A DNA stretch of 64,000 nt from Dickeya fangzhongdai (GCF_002812485.1 NZ_CP025003.1:1798001-1862000); one strand, 5' to 3'. Numbered from the stretch's first letter, positions 34,943-44,125 are shown. The notes: generated by a model from the letters alone, not told the origin. Made by a program: numbers and translations.

Positions 34943-35392
34943 ATGGCAACCCAAACCGCAAGGCAACGCTGGCTGTCGGTACTGGCGCACAGCGACCCGG
35001 ATCAACTGCGGCGCCACTGGCAACCGCTGAGTCTGCATCCGATCTGGCAAACGCTACGGGCGCCTGAAACCGGGCTGGCTCGTTTGCAGGCGCGTATCGG
35101 CGCTACCGGCAATCGCTTCGTGCTGGGTGATGTCACCGTCACCCGCGCGGTGGTGCGGTTGGAAGACGGTACCTGCGGCTACAGCTACGTCACCGGCCGT
35201 AACAAGCCTCACGCCGAACTGTGCGCGTTAATCGACGCCCTGCTGCAACAACAGGGGACGCAAAGCGCGCTCTACCAACAACTGATCGTGCCGCTGGCCG
35301 CTACCCGTGACGAGCTGCGTCAGCAACGGGCGCGGGAGATTGCCAGCAGCAAGGTCGATTTCTTTACGCTGGTGCGGGGAGATAACGCATGA
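34943..35392 (+). CDS. phnG: C-P lyase complex subunit PhnG
   Basis: A 149-residue subunit of the carbon-phosphorus lyase core complex (PhnGHIJ). It begins ATQTARQRWLSVLAHSDPDQ and contains VTVTRAVVRLEDGTCGYSYV and GRNKPHAELCALIDALLQQ, which are characteristic of the PhnG family. With PhnH, PhnI and PhnL it takes part in moving the phosphonate onto ATP to give 5-triphosphoribosyl-1-phosphonate. The length matches E. coli PhnG (150 aa). It abuts phnF and overlaps phnH by 4 nt (ATGA). Confidence 0.95.
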   Translation: MATQTARQRWLSVLAHSDPDQLRRHWQPLSLHPIWQTLRAPETGLARLQARIGATGNRFVLGDVTVTRAVVRLEDGTCGYSYVTGRNKPHAELCALIDALLQQQGTQSALYQQLIVPLAATRDELRQQRAREIASSKVDFFTLVRGDNA

Positions 35393-35964
35393 CGCTACTG
35401 GCAGGATTTTCCCATCCCTGGCGCGATGCGCAGTACGCGTTTCGCCGCATTCTTAAAGCGATGAGCGAACCGGGTGTGGTGGTGTCGCTGAATCACGATA
35501 TCGGCTGGGATGGCTTATCGCCGTCCGCCACCGCGGTGGCGCTGACGCTGATGGACCGCGAAACGCCGCTGTGGCTGGACCCGGCGTTGTCGCAGGAGAC
35601 GTTGTTGACCAACCTGCGGTTTCACACCGGCGTGAAGCTGGTGGAACGCGAGGCGGCGGCGTTCGCGCTGTTGCCGGTCAGCCGGGAACTGTCGCTGGAC
35701 GGTTTTACCGCCGGCGACGAGATGACGCCGGAAAACAGCGTCACGCTGGTGCTGGAGGTGCCCGCGCTGGGCGGCGGACGCGCCTTGCGCCTGACCGGGC
35801 CGGGGATTGCCGAAGCGCGCATGATTGCGCCGCAGCTACCCGCCAGCGTGCGGGATTATCTGGAACAGCGCCCGCATCCGTTTCCCGCCGGGCTGGACTT
35901 CATTTTTACCTGCGGCGGCACGCTGATGGCGCTGCCGCGCACTACGCATGTGGAGGTGTGCTGA
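35389..35964 (+). CDS. phnH: C-P lyase complex subunit PhnH
   Basis: A 191-residue core-complex subunit. TLLAGFSHPWRDAQYAFRRI at the start, MSEPGVVVSLNHDIGWDGLS, and the C-terminal FPAGLDFIFTCGGTLMALPR followed by TTHVEVC are typical of PhnH, a PLP-transferase-like fold without cofactor that forms part of the (PhnGHIJ)2 assembly. Length is close to E. coli PhnH (194 aa). It overlaps phnG upstream by 4 nt and phnI downstream by one base (TGATG), consistent with tight translational coupling. A frame from 35571 overlapping this gene belongs to phnI read too far upstream. Confidence 0.95.
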   Translation: MTLLAGFSHPWRDAQYAFRRILKAMSEPGVVVSLNHDIGWDGLSPSATAVALTLMDRETPLWLDPALSQETLLTNLRFHTGVKLVEREAAAFALLPVSRELSLDGFTAGDEMTPENSVTLVLEVPALGGGRALRLTGPGIAEARMIAPQLPASVRDYLEQRPHPFPAGLDFIFTCGGTLMALPRTTHVEVC

Positions 35965-37055
35965 TGTATGTCGCGGTGAAAGGGGGCGAAAAAGCCATTG
36001 AGGCCGCTCATCAGTTACAGGCTAACCTGCGGCGCGGCGACACCCGGCTCCCAGAGGTGCAGACGGCGCAGATTGAACAGCAACTGGGGCTGGCGGTGGA
36101 TCGGGTGATGACCGAAGGCGGTATTTACGACCGGGAACTGGCGGCGCTGGCGATCAAGCAGGCCAGCGGCGACCTGGTGGAGGCGATTTTTCTGCTGCGC
36201 GCCTACCGCACCACGCTGCCGCGGCTGGCGGACAGCCTGCCGCTGGATACCGGCCGCATGCAGCTGGAGCGGCGTATTTCGGCGGTGTACAAGGATCTGC
36301 CCGGCGGGCAGGTGCTTGGCCCCACTTATGACTATACCCACCGGCTGCTGGATTTTGTCCTGCTGGCGGAAGGCGAGCCGCCGCTCGCGCCAAAGGCGCA
36401 GGAACCGCTGGCGGACCACTGCCCGCACATGTTCGCCATGATGACGGCGGAAGGGCTGGCGGCGGCCGAACATGACGACGGCGGCGAGCCGCTGGATATC
36501 ACCCGCGATCCGCCCGCCTACCCGATGCCGCGCAGCGCCCGGTTACAGCAACTGGCGCGCGGCGACGAAGGTTTCCTGCTGGCGCTGGGCTATTCCACCC
36601 AGCGTGGTTACGGCCGCACCCATCCGTTCGCCGGCGAGATTCGCACCGGTTATGTCACGGTGGAGATCGAGCCGGAAGAACTGGGCTTTGCGCTGGAAAT
36701 CGGCGACATCCTGTTGACCGAATGCGAGATGGTCAACGGTTTTACCGTGCCGGAGGATGAGCCGCCGCACTTTACCCGCGGCTACGGGCTGGTGTTTGGC
36801 CGCGCCGAGCGCAAGGCGATGGCGATGGCGCTGGTGGACCGTGCATTGCAGGCGCCGGCCTATCAGGAGCCGGTCGGCAGCCCGGCGCAGGACGAAGAGT
36901 TTGTGCTGTCGCACGCGGACAATGTCGAGGCGGCCGGTTTCGTCTCCCACCTCAAGTTGCCGCATTACGTCGACTTTCAGGCTGAACTGGCGCTGCTGCG
37001 CCAGTTGCGCCAGTCACCGCAGGAGGAGCGCGATGAACACGCTGAGCGGATATAA
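35964..37055 (+). CDS. phnI: C-P lyase complex subunit PhnI
   Basis: A 363-residue core subunit (E. coli 354 aa) that as purified has purine nucleosidase activity and, with PhnGHL, attacks the ATP glycosidic bond to install the phosphonate on ribose C1. It begins MYVAVKGGEKAIEAAHQLQA; LGYSTQRGYGRTHPFAGEIR and VEIEPEELGFALEIGDILLT are highly conserved PhnI segments. The ATG at 35964 overlaps the phnH stop. The longer frame opening at 35571 is a shadow through phnH. It overlaps phnJ by 23 nt. Confidence 0.95.
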   Translation: MYVAVKGGEKAIEAAHQLQANLRRGDTRLPEVQTAQIEQQLGLAVDRVMTEGGIYDRELAALAIKQASGDLVEAIFLLRAYRTTLPRLADSLPLDTGRMQLERRISAVYKDLPGGQVLGPTYDYTHRLLDFVLLAEGEPPLAPKAQEPLADHCPHMFAMMTAEGLAAAEHDDGGEPLDITRDPPAYPMPRSARLQQLARGDEGFLLALGYSTQRGYGRTHPFAGEIRTGYVTVEIEPEELGFALEIGDILLTECEMVNGFTVPEDEPPHFTRGYGLVFGRAERKAMAMALVDRALQAPAYQEPVGSPAQDEEFVLSHADNVEAAGFVSHLKLPHYVDFQAELALLRQLRQSPQEERDEHAERI

Positions 37056-37887
37056 CCCCGGTTATCTGGACGAACAGAGTAAACGCACGATTCGGCGCGC
37101 CATCCTCAAAGCGGTGGCGATCCCCGGTTATCAGGTGCCGTTTGGCGGGCGGGAAATGCCGATGCCCTACGGCTGGGGCACCGGCGGCATACAACTGACC
37201 GCCAGCCTGATCGGCGATGACGACGTGCTGAAAGTGATCGATCAGGGTGCCGACGACACCACCAACGCGGTGTCGATCCGCCGTTTCTTCCAGCGGGTCA
37301 GCGAAGCCGCCGTCACCGAACGTACGGTAGACGCCACGCTGATCCAGACCCGGCACCGCATCCCGGAAACGCCGCTGCGCGAAGACCAAATCCTGATTTA
37401 TCAGGTGCCGATCCCGGAACCGCTGCGCTTTATCGAGCCGCGTGAGACGGAAACACGCAAAATGCACGCGCTGGAGGAGTACGGCATCATGCAGGTGAAG
37501 CTGTACGAAGACATCGCCCGCTTCGGCCACATCGCCACCACCTACGCTTACCCGGTCAAGGTGAACGACCGCTACATCATGGACCCGTCGCCGATCCCGA
37601 AATTCGACAATCCGAAGATGCACATGATGCCGGCGCTGCAACTGTTCGGCGCCGGGCGCGAGAAGCGCATTTACGCCCTGCCGCCCTATACCCGGGTGGA
37701 AAGCCTCGATTTTGACGACCACCCGTTCAGCGTTCAGCGCTGGGACCAGCCCTGCGCACTGTGCGGTTCGCACGACAGTTACCTCGACGAGGTGGTGATG
37801 GACGATCAGGGCACTCGCTTGTTCGTCTGTTCCGATACCGATTATTGCCGCGAGCGTCAGGAGGCCGGGCACCATGAATCACATTAA
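37033..37887 (+). CDS. phnJ: C-P lyase radical SAM enzyme PhnJ
   Basis: A 284-residue radical S-adenosylmethionine enzyme that cleaves the carbon-phosphorus bond of 5-phosphoribosyl-1-phosphonate, releasing the alkane and the cyclic phosphate. Cysteines 241, 244, 266 and 272 are all present (CALCGSHDSY and VCSDTDYC), the same positions as the [4Fe-4S] ligands and the essential Cys272 of the E. coli enzyme. GGREMPMPYGWGTGGIQLTA is another signature. AGGAGG lies just before ATG 37033; a longer frame from 36757 is a shadow of phnI. It overlaps phnK by 14 nt. No damage is seen, so C-P lyase should work. Confidence 0.96.
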   Translation: MNTLSGYNPGYLDEQSKRTIRRAILKAVAIPGYQVPFGGREMPMPYGWGTGGIQLTASLIGDDDVLKVIDQGADDTTNAVSIRRFFQRVSEAAVTERTVDATLIQTRHRIPETPLREDQILIYQVPIPEPLRFIEPRETETRKMHALEEYGIMQVKLYEDIARFGHIATTYAYPVKVNDRYIMDPSPIPKFDNPKMHMMPALQLFGAGREKRIYALPPYTRVESLDFDDHPFSVQRWDQPCALCGSHDSYLDEVVMDDQGTRLFVCSDTDYCRERQEAGHHESH

Positions 37888-38701
37888 TCAGGCTGGCGTG
37901 GATCAGGCTGTCGTGCCGGTTGCGGGCGCCCCCGCTGGCCGCGACGACGAGACGCCGCTGTTGCAGGTACGCAACCTGACCCACCTGTACGCGCCCGGAA
38001 AGGGGTTTTGCGAGGTGTCGTTCGATCTGTACCCCGGCGAAGTGCTGGGTATTGTCGGCGAGTCCGGTTCCGGCAAGACCACGTTGCTGCGGGCGATTTC
38101 CGCCCGGCTGACGCCGCAGTCCGGGCAGATTGACTACCAGGGCCGCTCGCTGTACGCGATGAGCGAAAGCGATCGTCGCCGCCTGCTGCGCACCGAGTGG
38201 GGCGTGGTGCATCAGCATCCGCTGGATGGCCTGCGTCCCCGCGTGTCGGCGGGCGGCAACATCGGCGAACGGCTGATGGCGGTCGGCGCCCGTCACTATG
38301 GCGATATTCGTCGTCAGGCCGGTCAGTGGCTGCAGGATGTGGAGATCCCGCTGTCCCGGCTCGACGACCTGCCCACCACCTTTTCCGGCGGGATGCAGCA
38401 GCGGTTGCAGATCGCCCGCAATCTGGTCACCCATCCGAAGCTGGTGTTCATGGACGAACCGACCGGCGGGCTGGATGTGTCGGTGCAGGCGCGATTGCTG
38501 GATCTGCTGCGCACGCTGGTGCGCGACCTCGGTCTGGCGGTGGTGATTGTTACCCATGACCTCGGCGTGGCGCGTCTGCTGGCGCACCGGCTGTTGGTGA
38601 TGCGCGAGGGCAGGGTAGTGGAAAGCGGCCTGACCGACCGGGTGCTGGATGATCCTCATCACCCTTACACCCAGTTGCTGGTGTCGTCGGTGTTGGGATA
38701 A
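37874..38701 (+). CDS. phnK: C-P lyase ABC-type ATPase PhnK
   Basis: A 275-residue ABC-family ATPase that binds the PhnJ side of the C-P lyase core complex; it does not energise a transporter. Walker A is GESGSGKTTLL (near residue 65), Q-loop VVHQHPLDGLRP, signature FSGGMQQRLQ, Walker B LVFMDEPTGGLD, H-loop VTHDLGVARL. It is about 23 residues longer than E. coli PhnK (252) because of an N-terminal stretch of low conservation (NHINQAGVDQAVVPVAGAPA). GGAGG lies about 10 nt before this ATG, within the end of phnJ. An internal later start cannot be excluded. Confidence 0.94.
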   Translation: MNHINQAGVDQAVVPVAGAPAGRDDETPLLQVRNLTHLYAPGKGFCEVSFDLYPGEVLGIVGESGSGKTTLLRAISARLTPQSGQIDYQGRSLYAMSESDRRRLLRTEWGVVHQHPLDGLRPRVSAGGNIGERLMAVGARHYGDIRRQAGQWLQDVEIPLSRLDDLPTTFSGGMQQRLQIARNLVTHPKLVFMDEPTGGLDVSVQARLLDLLRTLVRDLGLAVVIVTHDLGVARLLAHRLLVMREGRVVESGLTDRVLDDPHHPYTQLLVSSVLG

Positions 38702-38725
38702 GCGTGAATGGCGATGAGGTGAAAC

Positions 38726-39448
38726 ATGACAACCGAAGGCACGTCCATGACGGTTCTGCGCGTGGAAAATCTGAGTAAAACTTTTGTACTGCACAACCAG
38801 CACGCCGCCCGGCTGCCGGTGTTGCATCAGGCCAGCCTGACGGTGGCCGCCGGCGAATGCGTGGTACTGCACGGCCATTCCGGCAGCGGCAAGTCCACGC
38901 TGCTGCGGTCGCTGTACGCCAACTATCAGCCGGACAGCGGTCAGGTATGGGTGCGCCACCGCGAGGCGTGGGTCGATCTGGTGACCGCCCCGGCCCGGCA
39001 GGTGCTGGCGGTGCGGCGCGACACCATCGGCTGGGTCAGCCAGTTTCTGCGGGTGATCCCGCGCATTCCGACGCTGGAGGTGGTGATGCAGCCGCTGCTG
39101 GAACGCGGCGAAGACCGGGCGGTATGCGAAGCGCGCGCCGACGCGCTGCTGACCCGGCTCAACGTCCCGCGCCGGCTATGGACGTTGGCGCCCGCCACCT
39201 TCTCCGGCGGCGAGCAGCAGCGGGTCAACATCGCCCGCGGGTTTATCGCCGATTATCCGTTGCTGCTGCTGGACGAACCGACCGCCTCGCTGGACGCCGC
39301 CAACCGCGACGCGGTGGTGGAACTGGTGGAGGAAGCGCGTGCCCGCGGCGCGGCGGTGGTCGGCATTTTCCACGATGCGCAGGTGCGCGCCCGCGTGGCG
39401 GACCGCCTGCATCACATGACACCCGTAACGCAGGAGCTCACGCCATGA
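38726..39448 (+). CDS. phnL: C-P lyase ABC-type ATPase PhnL
   Basis: A 240-residue ABC-family ATPase needed with PhnGHI for the first step of C-P lyase chemistry. Walker [12 protein letters not shown], the PhnL-type segment [20 protein letters not shown], signature [15 protein letters not shown], Walker [13 protein letters not shown], and H-loop [14 protein letters not shown] are all intact. GAGG 8 nt upstream supports the ATG at 38726; [13 protein letters not shown] (Met8) would be closer to the E. coli start. The 24-bp gap to phnK is the only real break in the phnF-N series. It overlaps phnM by 4 nt (ATGA). Confidence 0.95.
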   Translation: MTTEGTSMTVLRVENLSKTFVLHNQHAARLPVLHQASLTVAAGECVVLHGHSGSGKSTLLRSLYANYQPDSGQVWVRHREAWVDLVTAPARQVLAVRRDTIGWVSQFLRVIPRIPTLEVVMQPLLERGEDRAVCEARADALLTRLNVPRRLWTLAPATFSGGEQQRVNIARGFIADYPLLLLDEPTASLDAANRDAVVELVEEARARGAAVVGIFHDAQVRARVADRLHHMTPVTQELTP

Positions 39449-40614
39449 GCGCGACGACTCAGATCAGCAATACGACCCGGATTATCAATAACGTGCAGTT
39501 GGTGTTGCAGGATGAGGTGGTCAGCGGATCGCTGGCCTGGCGCAACGGCGCGATCGAGGCGTTTTCCTCCACCCCCAGTCAACTGCCGCAGGCGCTGGAC
39601 GGCGAAGGCGGCTGGCTGCTGCCGGGGCTGGTGGAGCTGCATACCGACAATCTGGACAAGTTTTTCATGCCGCGCCCGAATGTCGACTGGCCGGCGCATT
39701 CGGCGATGAGCAGCCACGATGCGCTGATCGTCGCCAGCGGCATCACCACGGTGCTGGATGCGGTGGCGATAGGCGATGTGCGCGACGGCGGCCACCGGCT
39801 CGATAACCTGCGTCGCATGATCGACGCCATCGTTCACAGCCAGCAACTGGGGGTGAACCGGGCGCAGCATCTGATTCACCTGCGTTGCGAATTGCCGCAC
39901 CACACCACCTTGCCGCTGTTTGAAGCGTTGATGAACACGCCGGAAGTGGCGCTGGTGTCGCTGATGGACCACTCGCCGGGGCAGCGGCAGTTCGCCACGC
40001 CGGAAAAATACCGCGAGTATTATCAGGGCAAATACCACCTGAACGATGCCGAGATGGATGCGTTTGAAACCGAACAGCGGGCGCTGTCCGAACGCTGGTC
40101 GACGCCGAACCGGCTGGCGATTGCCGCGCATTGCCGCGAGCGCGGCATCGCGCTGGCCAGCCACGACGACGCTACCGCTGCGCATGTGCATGAATCGCTG
40201 GCGCTGGGCAGCGTGATCGCTGAGTTCCCCACCACCGAGATGGCGGCGCAGGCGTCGCACGCCAGCGGCATGAAGGTGCTGATGGGGGCGCCCAATATCG
40301 TGCGCGGCGGCTCCCACTCCGGCAACGTGGCGGCGTCCCGGCTGGCGGAGCAAGGGCTGCTGGATATTCTGTCATCCGACTATTACCCCGCCAGCCTGCT
40401 GGATGCGGCGTTTCGCCTGGCGACGGATGAGCGTAATCCGTTTACGTTGCCGCAGACGGTGGCGATGGTCAGCGCTAATCCGGCGCAGTCGGTCGGGTTA
40501 GACGATCGGGGGCGGATTGCCGACGGGCTGCGCGCCGATCTGGTGCTGGCGCACCACTCGCACGGTCAGGTACGGATTCGTCAGGTGTGGGCGCAGGGGC
40601 GACAGGTGTTCTGA
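39445..40614 (+). CDS. phnM: Alpha-D-ribose 1-methylphosphonate 5-triphosphate diphosphatase PhnM
   Basis: A 389-residue amidohydrolase-superfamily enzyme that removes pyrophosphate from 5-triphosphoribosyl-1-phosphonate to make the PhnJ substrate. [20 protein letters not shown] holds the N-terminal metal ligands. Other conserved segments are [47 protein letters not shown], and the late [13 protein letters not shown] with the catalytic Asp region. It is somewhat longer than E. coli PhnM (378). The larger frame that opens at 38857 merely reads through phnL out of register. It overlaps phnL by 4 nt and phnN by one base. Confidence 0.95.
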   Translation: MSATTQISNTTRIINNVQLVLQDEVVSGSLAWRNGAIEAFSSTPSQLPQALDGEGGWLLPGLVELHTDNLDKFFMPRPNVDWPAHSAMSSHDALIVASGITTVLDAVAIGDVRDGGHRLDNLRRMIDAIVHSQQLGVNRAQHLIHLRCELPHHTTLPLFEALMNTPEVALVSLMDHSPGQRQFATPEKYREYYQGKYHLNDAEMDAFETEQRALSERWSTPNRLAIAAHCRERGIALASHDDATAAHVHESLALGSVIAEFPTTEMAAQASHASGMKVLMGAPNIVRGGSHSGNVAASRLAEQGLLDILSSDYYPASLLDAAFRLATDERNPFTLPQTVAMVSANPAQSVGLDDRGRIADGLRADLVLAHHSHGQVRIRQVWAQGRQVF

Positions 40615-41153
40615 TGGCGCGGCTAATCTGGCTGACCGGCGCGTCCGGCTCCGGCAAAGATTCCCTGCTGGATGCCCTGCGGCAGACGAATCCGCCGCGC
40701 CTGCTGGTGGCGCATCGCTATATTACCCGCCCGGCGCAGGCCGGCGGCGAAAACCATATTGCGCTGAGCGACGCGGAGTTCGCGCAGCGCCGCGAGTGCG
40801 GTTTGTTCGCATTGCACTGGCAGGCGCACCACTATCAGTACGGCATCGGCATTGAAATCGACCTGTGGCTGTCCGCCGGGCTGGATGTGGTGGTCAATGG
40901 ATCGCGCTTTCATCATCAGCAGGCGCAAACGCGCTACGGCGACCGCTTATTGCCGGTGTGCCTGCAGGTCTCCCCGGAGGTGCTGGCGCAGCGTTTGCGT
41001 CAGCGCGGGCGGGAAGATGACGCGGCGATCGCGCAGCGGCTGCAGCGGGCCAGCGAGATGCCGGTTCCGGCGGCGTGCCGGCGACTGAATAACGATGGTG
41101 CGCTGGCGCAAACGCTGCTGGCGTTTCACACCCTGTTAGCGGCTGAAAAATGA
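40614..41153 (+). CDS. phnN: Ribose 1,5-bisphosphate phosphokinase PhnN
   Basis: A 179-residue P-loop kinase of the guanylate-kinase type. [20 protein letters not shown] gives the Walker [21 protein letters not shown] is the nucleotide/phosphate region; [20 protein letters not shown] is the lid. PhnN phosphorylates ribose 1,5-bisphosphate to PRPP, returning the C-P lyase sugar product to metabolism. Length is near E. coli PhnN (185 aa). The start overlaps the phnM stop (TGATG). It is last in the phnF-N unit: a terminator follows at once, and phnO (aminoalkylphosphonate N-acetyltransferase) is absent between phnN and phnP. Confidence 0.94.
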   Translation: MARLIWLTGASGSGKDSLLDALRQTNPPRLLVAHRYITRPAQAGGENHIALSDAEFAQRRECGLFALHWQAHHYQYGIGIEIDLWLSAGLDVVVNGSRFHHQQAQTRYGDRLLPVCLQVSPEVLAQRLRQRGREDDAAIAQRLQRASEMPVPAACRRLNNDGALAQTLLAFHTLLAAEK

Positions 41154-41164
41154 GATTGCTGATA

Positions 41165-41196
41165 CCCCCCTTTAGCCCGGGGGGAGTGTTTTTTTC
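41165..41196 (+). terminator. Rho-independent terminator after phnN
   Basis: CCCCCC (41165-41170) pairs with GGGGGG across an 8-base loop, followed after a few bases by a run of T up to 41196. It lies 11 bp after the phnN stop and separates phnP from the rest of the operon. Confidence 0.75.
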
Positions 41197-41198
41197 CG

Positions 41199-41580
41199 GC
41201 GTCAAAAACTGTGCTGAGGTGGGCGACTTCGCCGGGTGAGCAGCATGGATGCTGCGAAAGCCCGTGCCGCGTCTGACAAAAACGCCGGGAGCGTTTTTGA
41301 ACAGCGTTTACGCTGGCCCGTAGGGCGAGCCCCAGGTATGGGGCGAGTAAACGCGTCACGGGCGGCCCGAATAGCGAAGTCGAGTGCCGAAGGTAGCGCG
41401 TAGCGCCACAGTTTAGCCACCAGCCAGAGGTCAAGGAGAGGCGGCGATGAGCCTCTCCTTGTCGTGCGTGCGATGACGTTACAAAGAGATCATTGAGGTC
41501 ATCACGCACGAAACATTTCACGGCGTTGACATCTATTCGCCAATAACAAAACAACACGGCCGTTTGTTAACAGCCTCAAA
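41199..41580 (+). repeat. ~380-bp dispersed non-coding repeat, copy 1
   Basis: From GGCGTCAAAAACTGTGCTGA to the GTTAACAGCC end it is highly similar to 61708-62090 in the same orientation. Several frames pass through it but differ between copies, so it is not coding. It contains an 11-bp perfect stem CAAGGAGAGGC...GCCTCTCCTTG (41432-41461) and a second long stem built on CGTGCGTGCGATGA...TCATCACGCACG, suggesting a structured RNA or a MITE-like element. It lies between phnN and phnP. Confidence 0.85.
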
Positions 41581-41595
41581 AGTGGAGCTAATGTT

Positions 41596-42345
41596 ATGGA
41601 GCTAATGTTTATGGGGACCGGCGACGCGCAGCAGGTGCCGCTGACCGGTTGTGAGTGTATCGCCTGCGAGCGGGCGCGGTTGGATCCGCGCTTTCGGCGC
41701 GGACCGAGCAGCATGCTGGTTCGGTGCGACGGCGAGGCGACGCTGCTGGACGCCGGCGTCACGCAACTGGAGCAGCGCTTTGGCGTCAACGAGATTCGGC
41801 GCATCCTGCTGACGCACTACCATGTCGACCATGTGCAGGGGCTGTTTTCGCTGCGCTGGGGCATCGGCGATCGCATCCCGGTGTTCGGTCCGCCGGATGA
41901 ACAGGGATGCGACGACCTGTACAAGCATCCGCGTCGGCTTGATTTTCAGCTGGCGATGACGCCGTTTCAGGCGGTAACGATGGGGGCGCTGCGGGTCACG
42001 GCGCTGCCGCTCAATCATTCCAAACCCACCTTCGGCTATCTGCTGGAACATGGCGGGCAGAGCGTGGCCTACCTGACCGACACCTGCGGTTTGCCGGACG
42101 ATACGTTGGATTTCCTGCGCGGCAAACGGCTCGATCATATGGTGATGGACTGCACCCAGCCGCCGCGGGATAGGCCGCCGCTCAACCACAGCGACCTCAA
42201 CACCGTGCTGCGGGTGCGCGAACAGCTGCGGCCGACGCAAACCTGGCTGACCCACGTCAGCCACGAAACCGACGCCTGGCTGATGCTAAACGACCTGCCG
42301 GACGGGGTGCGCGCGGCGGCCGATGGGGCATGGATCAACGTGTAG
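41596..42345 (+). CDS. phnP: Phosphoribosyl cyclic phosphodiesterase PhnP
   Basis: A 249-residue metallo-beta-lactamase-fold enzyme that opens 5-phosphoribosyl 1,2-cyclic phosphate to ribose 1,5-bisphosphate, the step after PhnJ. LTHYHVDHVQGLFSLRWGIG holds the HxHxDH metal motif. GCECIACERARLD supplies the Cys/Cys zinc site of PhnP, and VFGPPDEQGCDDLYKHP matches E. coli PhnP. GGAG lies 8 nt before ATG 41596; a local duplication (GGAGCTAATGTT twice) creates a second possible start, Met4. It is separated from phnN by a terminator and the 380-bp repeat, so it needs its own promoter or readthrough. Confidence 0.94.
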   Translation: MELMFMGTGDAQQVPLTGCECIACERARLDPRFRRGPSSMLVRCDGEATLLDAGVTQLEQRFGVNEIRRILLTHYHVDHVQGLFSLRWGIGDRIPVFGPPDEQGCDDLYKHPRRLDFQLAMTPFQAVTMGALRVTALPLNHSKPTFGYLLEHGGQSVAYLTDTCGLPDDTLDFLRGKRLDHMVMDCTQPPRDRPPLNHSDLNTVLRVREQLRPTQTWLTHVSHETDAWLMLNDLPDGVRAAADGAWINV

Positions 42346-42424
42346 CGACGAAAACCGCAACTGAATAAGCTGAGACGGGAAGATAGCGTCAGTTCCCGCT
42401 CAGAAATCAGTCGACCGGATAGGT

Positions 42425-42496
42425 CTAAGCCGGAATATGTTGCGGCGTGCCCGTGTCGCGGTATTGCTGCGGCGTCATCTGCCGGAAACAGCGACG
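42425..42496 (-). pseudogene. C-terminal remnant of an AraC-family regulator
   Basis: The minus strand reads RRCFRQMTPQQYRDTGTPQH then IPA and a TAG stop. R-FRQ--G-TP-QYR is the end of the second HTH in AraC regulators. It directly overlaps the 3' end of the reductase gene in another frame, and nothing upstream continues it. Confidence 0.55.
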
Positions 42497-43125
42497 TCAC
42501 TGCGTTGAGCATTATCCAGTGCTGTGCTCAGCGTCTCTTTTGTCATCCGTACACAATAAGTCGGCATTCCCCGCTCAAAGCGCCATCCTTCGGCGAGAGC
42601 ACCTGCATCAACGACATCGAAACCAAAAGCTTCGTATAGTTCGGTGACCAGCCGTTTACCTGTCGCATCATCTCCGGCAAGCGGTAGCGCCCGGCGCGTC
42701 GGCGCGCCAGAGGGAAGCCCGTCACTTTCAAGCTGTGTCATGGGGATGGCGTTAAATGCTTTTGTTATCAGCGCGCCGGGCAAATAGCCGGCCAGAAGCT
42801 CGCTGGTAGTGGTTTCCAGTCTGTCCAGCGCCTCAACTTGCCCATCGCGTTCAGGATAGTAGTTGACGGCGTCCACCACCGGTTTTCCCCGTAGTTCCGC
42901 GACAGGAAGCTGGCTGATAGCCGAGAGGGGAACCGCGATGACGACGATATCGCCAAAAATGGCGGCTTCGGTGGCGGTGCCGACGTCACAGCCAACCATC
43001 GGCCGGAGACTGAACAGCGTCTGTGGACCGCGTGAGTTGCTGAGCATCACCTGATGGCCGTTTTTAATGGCAAGCGTTGCTATTGCCCGTCCGACGAAAC
43101 CTGCGCCAATAATGCCAATCTTCAT
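42475..43125 (-). CDS. NADPH-dependent F420 reductase-like oxidoreductase
   Basis: A 216-residue Rossmann-fold protein of the F420_oxidored/NpdG-like group. MKIGIIGAGFVGRAIATLAI carries GxGxxG; NSRGPQTL is the phosphate-binding SRG of NADP enzymes; GDIVVIAVPLSAI and VVDAVNYYPERDG are typical. Enterobacteria lack F420, so the true substrate is another small molecule. AAGGA before ATG 43125 fixes the start; the longer frame to 43386 is inside the divergent LysR gene. The last few codons run into sequence that in another frame is an AraC remnant, so the C-terminus may have been altered by a rearrangement. Divergent from the LysR regulator, its likely controller. Confidence 0.8.
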   Translation of the reverse strand: MKIGIIGAGFVGRAIATLAIKNGHQVMLSNSRGPQTLFSLRPMVGCDVGTATEAAIFGDIVVIAVPLSAISQLPVAELRGKPVVDAVNYYPERDGQVEALDRLETTTSELLAGYLPGALITKAFNAIPMTQLESDGLPSGAPTRRALPLAGDDATGKRLVTELYEAFGFDVVDAGALAEGWRFERGMPTYCVRMTKETLSTALDNAQRSDVAVSGR

Positions 43126-43216
43126 CGTTTTTTCCTTTTTCGTGTTGAGATAACAAGAAAATAGTTCCCTACAAATCGGAGATAAAGCGCAATATAAAAC
43201 ATAAATAAACAACAAA

Positions 43217-44125
43217 ATGGAGGGAATGGTGGATAGGCTGACCAGCATGAGCGTTTTTGTGAAGGCGGCGGAGCTTGGCTCTTTTGCAGCGGCAGCCGAG
43301 GCGTTGAGTCTCTCTGCGCAAATGGTGGCGAAACATGTGGCCTGGCTGGAAGCACGGCTCGGCGTCAGATTGCTGAATCGCACCACGCGCCGCCAGAGTC
43401 TGACCGATATTGGCCGCAGTTATTACGAACGGTGTCGGATGGTACTGGCTGAAGCAGAAGCCGCCGATGCCATTGTGCTGGACATGAAGGCCACACCTTC
43501 CGGTGTTATTCGGGTAAACGCGCCGGTGACCTTTGGCTCGTATACTCTGGCCCCTTTTCTTACACACTATCTCGGAAATTATCCGGATACGCAGGTGGAA
43601 CTGACGTTGAGTGATCGTCTGGTCGACCCGATTGAAGAGGGTTTTGAAGTCATCATTCGCATCGGTGAACTGGCCGACAGTTCAATGCTGGCGTGGCCGC
43701 TGCGGCCTTACCGTTTAATCGCCTGTGCCTCGCCAGACTATGTCGCGCGCGAAGGTTTACCGGCAGTACCGGCTGAGCTCGCACATCACGCCTGCCTCGT
43801 TTACGGAATATGGTCACCCGCCGCCCCTTGCCGTTGGGTGTTCCATCGAGCGGGCAAGACCGAAGAAGTCAGGCCGCAAGGCCGGTTCCGCTCAAATGAC
43901 TGGAAGGCGTTGCTACATGCTGCGATAGAGGGTTATGGCGTCACGTTAGGTCCAGAAGATGTGCTGCGCGAAGAAATCCGGCAAGGGCGTCTTGTTCAGG
44001 TGTTGCCTGAGTATGAAGGACCTGCTCGCCCTATGCATGTGCTGGTGCCGGCAGGGCGGCGGCAGACCGTTAAAATTAAAAGCGTTGTCGACGCGCTCAG
44101 AATGCGCTTCGGGGAGTCGGCGTAA
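43217..44125 (+). CDS. LysR-family transcriptional regulator
   Basis: About 300 residues. Winged HTH at residues ~5-65 (MSVFVKAAELGSFAAAAEAL, MVAKHVAWLEARLGVRLLNR, TTRRQSLTDIGRSYYERC), then a typical effector domain with GVIRVNAPVTFGSYTLAPFL. It is of the common type that controls a divergent oxidoreductase gene; here the F420 reductase-like gene starts 91 bp away on the other strand. Three starts are close together: ATG 43217, ATG 43226, GTG 43229. GGAGGG at 43219-43224 fits the later ones, and the family usually starts MDRL, so GTG 43229 is quite possible. It has no visible link with phosphonate use although it lies between phnP and phnC. Confidence 0.87.
   Translation: MEGMVDRLTSMSVFVKAAELGSFAAAAEALSLSAQMVAKHVAWLEARLGVRLLNRTTRRQSLTDIGRSYYERCRMVLAEAEAADAIVLDMKATPSGVIRVNAPVTFGSYTLAPFLTHYLGNYPDTQVELTLSDRLVDPIEEGFEVIIRIGELADSSMLAWPLRPYRLIACASPDYVAREGLPAVPAELAHHACLVYGIWSPAAPCRWVFHRAGKTEEVRPQGRFRSNDWKALLHAAIEGYGVTLGPEDVLREEIRQGRLVQVLPEYEGPARPMHVLVPAGRRQTVKIKSVVDALRMRFGESA

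Noticed and set aside
38857..39440. Upstream part of the long frame leading into phnM
   Set aside because: Runs out of register through phnL; phnM starts at 39445 in the phnL stop overlap.
41202..41557. Overlapping minus-strand frames in the 380-bp repeat (similar ones at 61413-62059)
   Set aside because: The frames differ in length and register between the two copies and no ribosome sites are present; the conserved feature is the stem structure, not a protein.
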